DNA of 8,501 nt from CAZVFX01 sp964626565 (GTDB lineage: Bacteria; Myxococcota_A; UBA9042; CAIXZC01), in contig CAZVFX010000202.1 of assembly GCA_964626565.1 (NCBI GenBank), forward strand, positions 1-8,501. The letters run 5' to 3'. Below, in pieces: positions 4,085 to 8,501 of the stretch; position 1 is the stretch's first letter; each line of letters starts with the position of its first letter. The notes under the pieces were generated by a model. That model was not told the DNA's origin, made no database searches, and was given only the letters and a program-made list of their open reading frames with translations. A program made the translations under genes and the position numbers.

Positions 4085-7000
4085 ATGATCGCCATGCCTG
4101 GATACAAGGTGGAGGAGAAGCTCTACGAAAGCCATCTGTCCGTTGTCTACCGGGCTAGACGCACGGAAGGCGAACGACTGCCGGTTATTCTCAAGATGCT
4201 CAATCGAGATCATCCGGATCTCGAAGAGGTCGCGCGACTGAAGCAGGAATACGAGTTCCTGTCCTCTATCGAATCCAGCGGTGTAGTGGAGGCTGCGGAG
4301 CTTGTTCAACATGGCGGAGCCATCGCGCTGGTTCTGGAAGATTTCGAAGGTCAGTCCCTCCGTAGTCTGGGCATTGCCGGCGGGATGGAGTTGCCGGAGT
4401 GCCTCTCCCTGGCAGCTCAGATCGCGAGAGCGTTGTGCGACATTCATGACCGCAGAATAGTGCACAAGGATATCGGCCCTGCCAACATAGTCTGGAATCG
4501 GGCGTCGAACGTCGTCAAGATTATCGATTTCAACATTGCTGAAGAGGTGTTGGCCAGCACCAACTCCATCTTGAGCACCGGCGTTCTGGAGGGCACTCTG
4601 GCCTACATGTCTCCGGAGCAAACCGGGCGCATGAACCGCACCATCGATTTTCGGTCGGATCTGTATTCTCTGGGCGTCACCCTGTACGAGTTGCTCACTG
4701 GGCGCCTGCCCTTTGAGTTCACGGGTGCCATGGAACTGGTGCATGCGCACATGCCAGGGCCCCGCAGCCGGTTCACGAGTTGCTCGACTCTGTGTCTCCG
4801 GTTGTTTCGCAAATCGTCTCCCGCTTGATGGCCAAACGCGCCGAGGACCGATACCAGACGGCGATCGGTTTGTGGACCGACCTGATGAAATGCCTGGAGC
4901 AACTCGAGCAGTACGGGGAGGTGCGTGAGTTCGAGATCGGCGGGGCCGACAGGTCTTCGCAGTTCCGCATGCCGGAGAAGCTGTATGGCCGACAGGGATG
5001 CCGGCAGGAGTTGTTCGGGATTCTGGACACGGTATGCCAGACCCCCGGTTGCCGGCTGGTCATGATCGACGGCCCGGCCGGGGTGGGCAAGTCGTCGTTG
5101 GCATTGGAACTCTATCAGCAGGTCATCGTCAGGGAAGGCAGATTCGTTTCCGGCAGGTTTTCAGAAGCTGACCGCAATGTCCCGTACGCTTCCCTCATCC
5201 AGGCTTTCCGTGATCTCGCCCGCCAATTGTTGACTTCCGGCGGTGAGAAGCTTGAGGAATGGAAACGCACGATCGCCGTACGGTTGGGCAACAACGCCAG
5301 AATCATCGCGGATGTTGTGCCCGAACTGGCGCTGCTGGTTGGCGACCTTCCTGAGGTCCAAGAGCTGCCGTCCATCGAATCACAAAACCGTTTCAACCAC
5401 ACGTTCCTCGAATTTGTCCGGGCTGTTACGTCTACGGACAGTCCGTTGGTGATCTTTCTTGACGATTTGCATCGTGCGGACCCGGGGTCGCTCAAGTTGC
5501 TGGAGTTCATGGCTACTGATCCAGAGGTGGGGCGCCTGCTTATCGTGGGGTCCTATCGAGACAACGAAGTTGGCGAGTGGCATCCCCTGGCGGAGACACT
5601 TGAGCGGGTGAAGCGGGGCGGCCACCCGGTGCCCGTCGTCAGCCTTGAGCCGTTGGATGTTCCTACCATCGTCCGGTTGCTGGCGGATCTGCTGGGCGCC
5701 GGCGGCGAGGAGGCGGAAGAGTTGGCCCGGGTTTGTCATCGAAAGACCAACGGGAATCCCTTCTTTCTGAATCAATTCCTGCATTCCCTGCATGAGAGAG
5801 ATGCCTTGCGTTTCGATGCTGCATCCGCGGCTTGGAAGTGGCGCATCGGTGATATTGAAACCATGGATATTACCGACAATGTCGTGGAACTTATGTGCGC
5901 CAAGATCGGCCGGCTTTCCAAGGAAGCTCAAGAGTTGCTGCGAGTGGCTTCCTGCATTGGCCGGAGTTTTAATGCTCCGACCATCGCACATCTGTCCGGG
6001 CAGCCTGCCGAGGCTGTATTTGGCTGGGTACAAGAGGCGGTTCAACATGGCCTGGTTATGGCCAGCGGCGACGCTGCGCCAGTGGCGTACAGTGGTACAT
6101 GGCAGGGCACCACAGTTATCCCGAGGGACTACCGGTTCGTCCACGACCGCATCCGGGAGGCCGCTTATTCCACGCTGTCCGAAGATCAGGCGCGTCGCCG
6201 ACATCTGGAAATCGCACGGGTGCTGGCAGGGAACCTGTCCCCTGAGGATGAGGACCTGTTGTTTCAGGCCGTTGACCAATGCAATCGTGCCGGGACACTC
6301 CTGTCGGACCCGGATGAGCGACTCGGTGCAGCCAGATTGAACCTTGCCGCAGGAGTCGGTTCCCGGAAATCCCTGGCCGTACGCACAGCACTGGGATATG
6401 TGGAGCGGGGGCTACAGTATCTGCCCCGGGGATCCTGGCAGCAGCACTACGAGATGACCTGTGCTTTGCACTCGTTGGGCGCAGAGTGTGCGCAATTGGA
6501 TGGAAACGAAAGCGAAATGAATCGCTTCGGGGAACAGATACTGGTGCACTGCCGGTCAGCGGCGGACAGGGCGAGAGTGTATGAGACCAGGGTCGGCTTC
6601 CTGCAGGCCCGCCGGCGTTTGTCCGAAGGGGTGGACACTGCCCTTGAGGGTTTTGCCCTGCTAGGCGTGAAGTTGCCTCGCAAACCGAAGATGCTCCATA
6701 TCTTGACCGCGTTCTTGAAACTCAAGCTAAACCTCCGAAACCACCCGCCCGAGGCTCTCCGGACCCTGCCGGCGATGAACGATGGCACGGCAGGTGCGGT
6801 CATGCGACTTATCAAGGCGGCCAGTCAATGCGCCTACTTTTCCGAAACGAGCCTGATCCCGCTGTTCGCATTCAAAATGGTCGAGTTGACCGTGAAGGAA
6901 GGTGTGCATCCGCTGTCTGCCTGGGGTGTTTGCGGCTACGGTTTCATTCTGGCCGGGCCCTTCGGAAAAGTGGACGAGGGTCTGAGCTACGCTCGCGCCG

Positions 7001-8501
7001 GCCAGGCTATGCTCGGCAGGTTCGAATCGACTGAGGTGGCCCCTCACGCACAGTTCCTGTTCTACATGTTCTGTTCACACTGGGAGGCGCCTTTGCGCCA
7101 GGGGTTGGAGCCTGCAGCCCGCGCTCATGCGACGGCACTGGAGAATGGGGACCCGGTCGGGGTCACCGCAGCCCGTCATTTGCATGCAGTTACCCTGCTG
7201 TGGTCCGGCGGCGCCCTGGACAAGGTGGCGACTCTTCTCGAAGAGAATGCACAGACTGCGAGGAAGCATGGAGAAGACTGGTACGTCAGCTCTCAGACGA
7301 TGCTGGGGTGTGCGGTGGGTCTACTGGCAGGGAGCGACCTGCCGCGGCATCCAGACACGTCGGAGCCGGCGGACGTGGACCAATTCGTGCAGGACGCAAA
7401 GAAGAACGCGGACAAATCTTTTCTGGGTATGTATCACGTGGCCATTACTATGGCAGGAGTGCACCTGGGGGACCACGAGACGGCTTTGAAGCATGCCCTC
7501 GAGGCCGAGGCGTACGCCGATGCTCTCGTCGGTTCGATGTTTATGGTTGCGCACTGTTTCTATCAGTCGTTGGCTTTGCTTTCCGCCGCGCGGCGTGATG
7601 CTGGTGCTCCGCGGCGCTACTTGAGAAAGGTCCGGGCGAACCAGAAGAAATTGAAGCGCTGGAGTGAGGCCTGCCCGGAGAATTTCTCCGGCAAGTACTT
7701 GCTCATTGAGGCCGAGCTTGCGCGTTCCCGAGGGCGATGGCGGGAAGCGGTGGGGCTCTACGAGCAATCGCTGGCAGTCGCGCAAGAGAGCCAATTCCCG
7801 GCCGAGGAAGCGCTGGCCAACGAGTTGATGGCCGAGTTGTTCGTCGAGGGGGGACAGAAGAAAGCAGAGGCCACGTACCGATTCGAGGCCTACTATGCGT
7901 ATCTGAGATGGGGTGCGGCTGCCAAAGTCGGATTGATGGAGGCGCAGCATCCCGAACTGGCCCAGTGGGCGGAGCGGTCGGAACCCGGTTTGGCTGCCGA
8001 GCCCCACAGGCAGACCCACCCCGGCGGTACTACCGACCGAATGGGAGAGCAACTGGACCTCGAAACGATCATGAAGTCCTCGCAGGCGATCTCCGGTGAA
8101 CTCGTACTGGAGAGCCTGCTGCGGAAGATGATGGACTTCGTAGTAGAAAATGCCGGCGCGCAGCGGGGATGCTTCCTCATGGCCCGAAATGGGCAGTGGA
8201 GGGTCGAGGCGGAGCGCCTCGTCGAAGGCGGCGAGGAGCAATTCACCCCGTTTCCCCTTACACCGGACGATGGCTCGGAGCCCCGACTGGCGGTGGACAT
8301 CGTTCACTACGTCGCCAACACGTTGAAGCCTGCGGTTCTGGACGATGCCTCGAAAGCGCAGGATTTTGCCGGTGACGCCTACATCCGCGCGGTCAAGCCC
8401 AAGTCCGTGCTGTGTGTTCCATTGCTCTATCGTGGACGGTTGAGCGGAATCATATACCTGGAGAACAACGGTGCGAGCCATGTATTCACCGCAGCCCGGG
8501 T
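4085..8501 (+). CDS. multidomain Ser/Thr kinase - AAA ATPase - helical repeat - GAF sensor protein (3'-partial, one apparent frameshift)
   Basis: Large cytosolic signalling protein, about 1472 residues here and continuing past the window. Numbering assumes one missing base at 4757-4763. Residues 1-270 are a protein-kinase domain: Lys37 (VILK), HKDIGPAN at 127-134 with Asp129, DFN instead of DFG at 148-150, and SPE at 176-178. LYGR at 300-303 opens an AAA-type ATPase with Walker A GPAGVGKSS (330-338) and Walker B VIFLDD (Asp460, Asp461). Residues of about 600-1320 are Ala/Leu-rich helices resembling TPR repeats. DLETIMKSSQAISGE, near 1325, leads into a GAF domain that is cut by the edge. This order matches the family annotated as trifunctional Ser/Thr kinase / ATP-binding protein / sensor histidine kinase, so a histidine kinase is expected beyond the window. 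The ATG at 4085 gives the family-like N terminus with PGY at 5-7; no clear ribosome binding site precedes it. As read, the first frame stops at 4826-4828, while the second stays open from before 4765 to 8501. Confidence 0.85.
4757..4763 (+). other. apparent single-base deletion (frameshift site) in the kinase gene
   Basis: The run GGGCCCC marks the switch. Before it, the kinase reads through MELVHAHMPG; after it the family-like text PVHELLD, MAKRAEDRYQT and MPEKLYGR appears one frame away. One extra G or C here gives MPGAPQPVHELLD and a seamless protein. Without it, translation ends at 4828 after a nonsense tail. Confidence 0.8.

Noticed and set aside
5380..6279. Leftward open frame of 299 codons opposite the ATPase region
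   Set aside because: It is antisense to the Walker B and downstream ATPase sequence and has no family signal.
7321..8481. Leftward open frame of 386 codons opposite the kinase gene
   Set aside because: It lies wholly antisense to the conserved helical-repeat and GAF coding sequence, and its product is Arg/Leu/His-rich with no recognisable domain. It is a GC-rich shadow frame.
1..8501. tRNA, rRNA, CRISPR array, insertion sequence or phage attachment site
   Set aside because: No cloverleaf, regularly spaced direct repeats, transposase motifs or terminal inverted repeats were seen on reading both strands.

Overview
The window is GC-rich, largely protein-coding DNA from what looks like a Gram-negative bacterium. 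Two adjacent lipoproteins have long Asp/Val/Pro linkers, one of them carries a Cys-rich repeat array, and there is a very large Ser/Thr kinase-ATPase-GAF signalling protein. This combination is typical of deltaproteobacterial or myxobacterial-type genomes. That assignment is an inference from gene style; no marker gene is present.

Layout. 28-2294 (+): two tandem lipoprotein genes, probably one transcript. The first is a Cys-rich repeat lipoprotein whose frame is broken by a degenerate 106-bp tandem duplication. The second is a lipoprotein with a propeller-like body. 2307-3371 (-): a convergent non-hydrolysing UDP-GlcNAc 2-epimerase gene (wecB-like), ending 12 bp from the lipoprotein stop. 3372-3687: a comparatively AT-rich intergenic region with inverted repeats, a recurring GTCGAGA(A/G) motif and a forward promoter. 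3688-3912 (+): a 74-residue protein made of two near-identical units, with its own promoter, a strong ribosome binding site, a 3' hairpin and a strong intrinsic terminator. 4085 to the window end (+): a multidomain kinase / AAA ATPase / helical repeat / GAF protein that runs off the right edge and has one apparent single-base frameshift at 4757-4763.

The lipoproteins are predicted to be exported and lipid-anchored. The epimerase makes UDP-ManNAc for a surface polysaccharide. The large protein is a cytosolic sensor of the type usually completed by a C-terminal histidine kinase. There is no clear functional operon across the window; it reads as four independent transcription units. Both disrupted genes break in G/C homopolymer-rich DNA, and in each case the reading frame resumes exactly when a simple error is undone. 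Sequencing or assembly error is therefore a serious alternative to real pseudogenisation. No RNA gene, CRISPR array or insertion sequence was seen. The best candidate for something little described is the small tandem-repeat protein and its isolated transcription unit.
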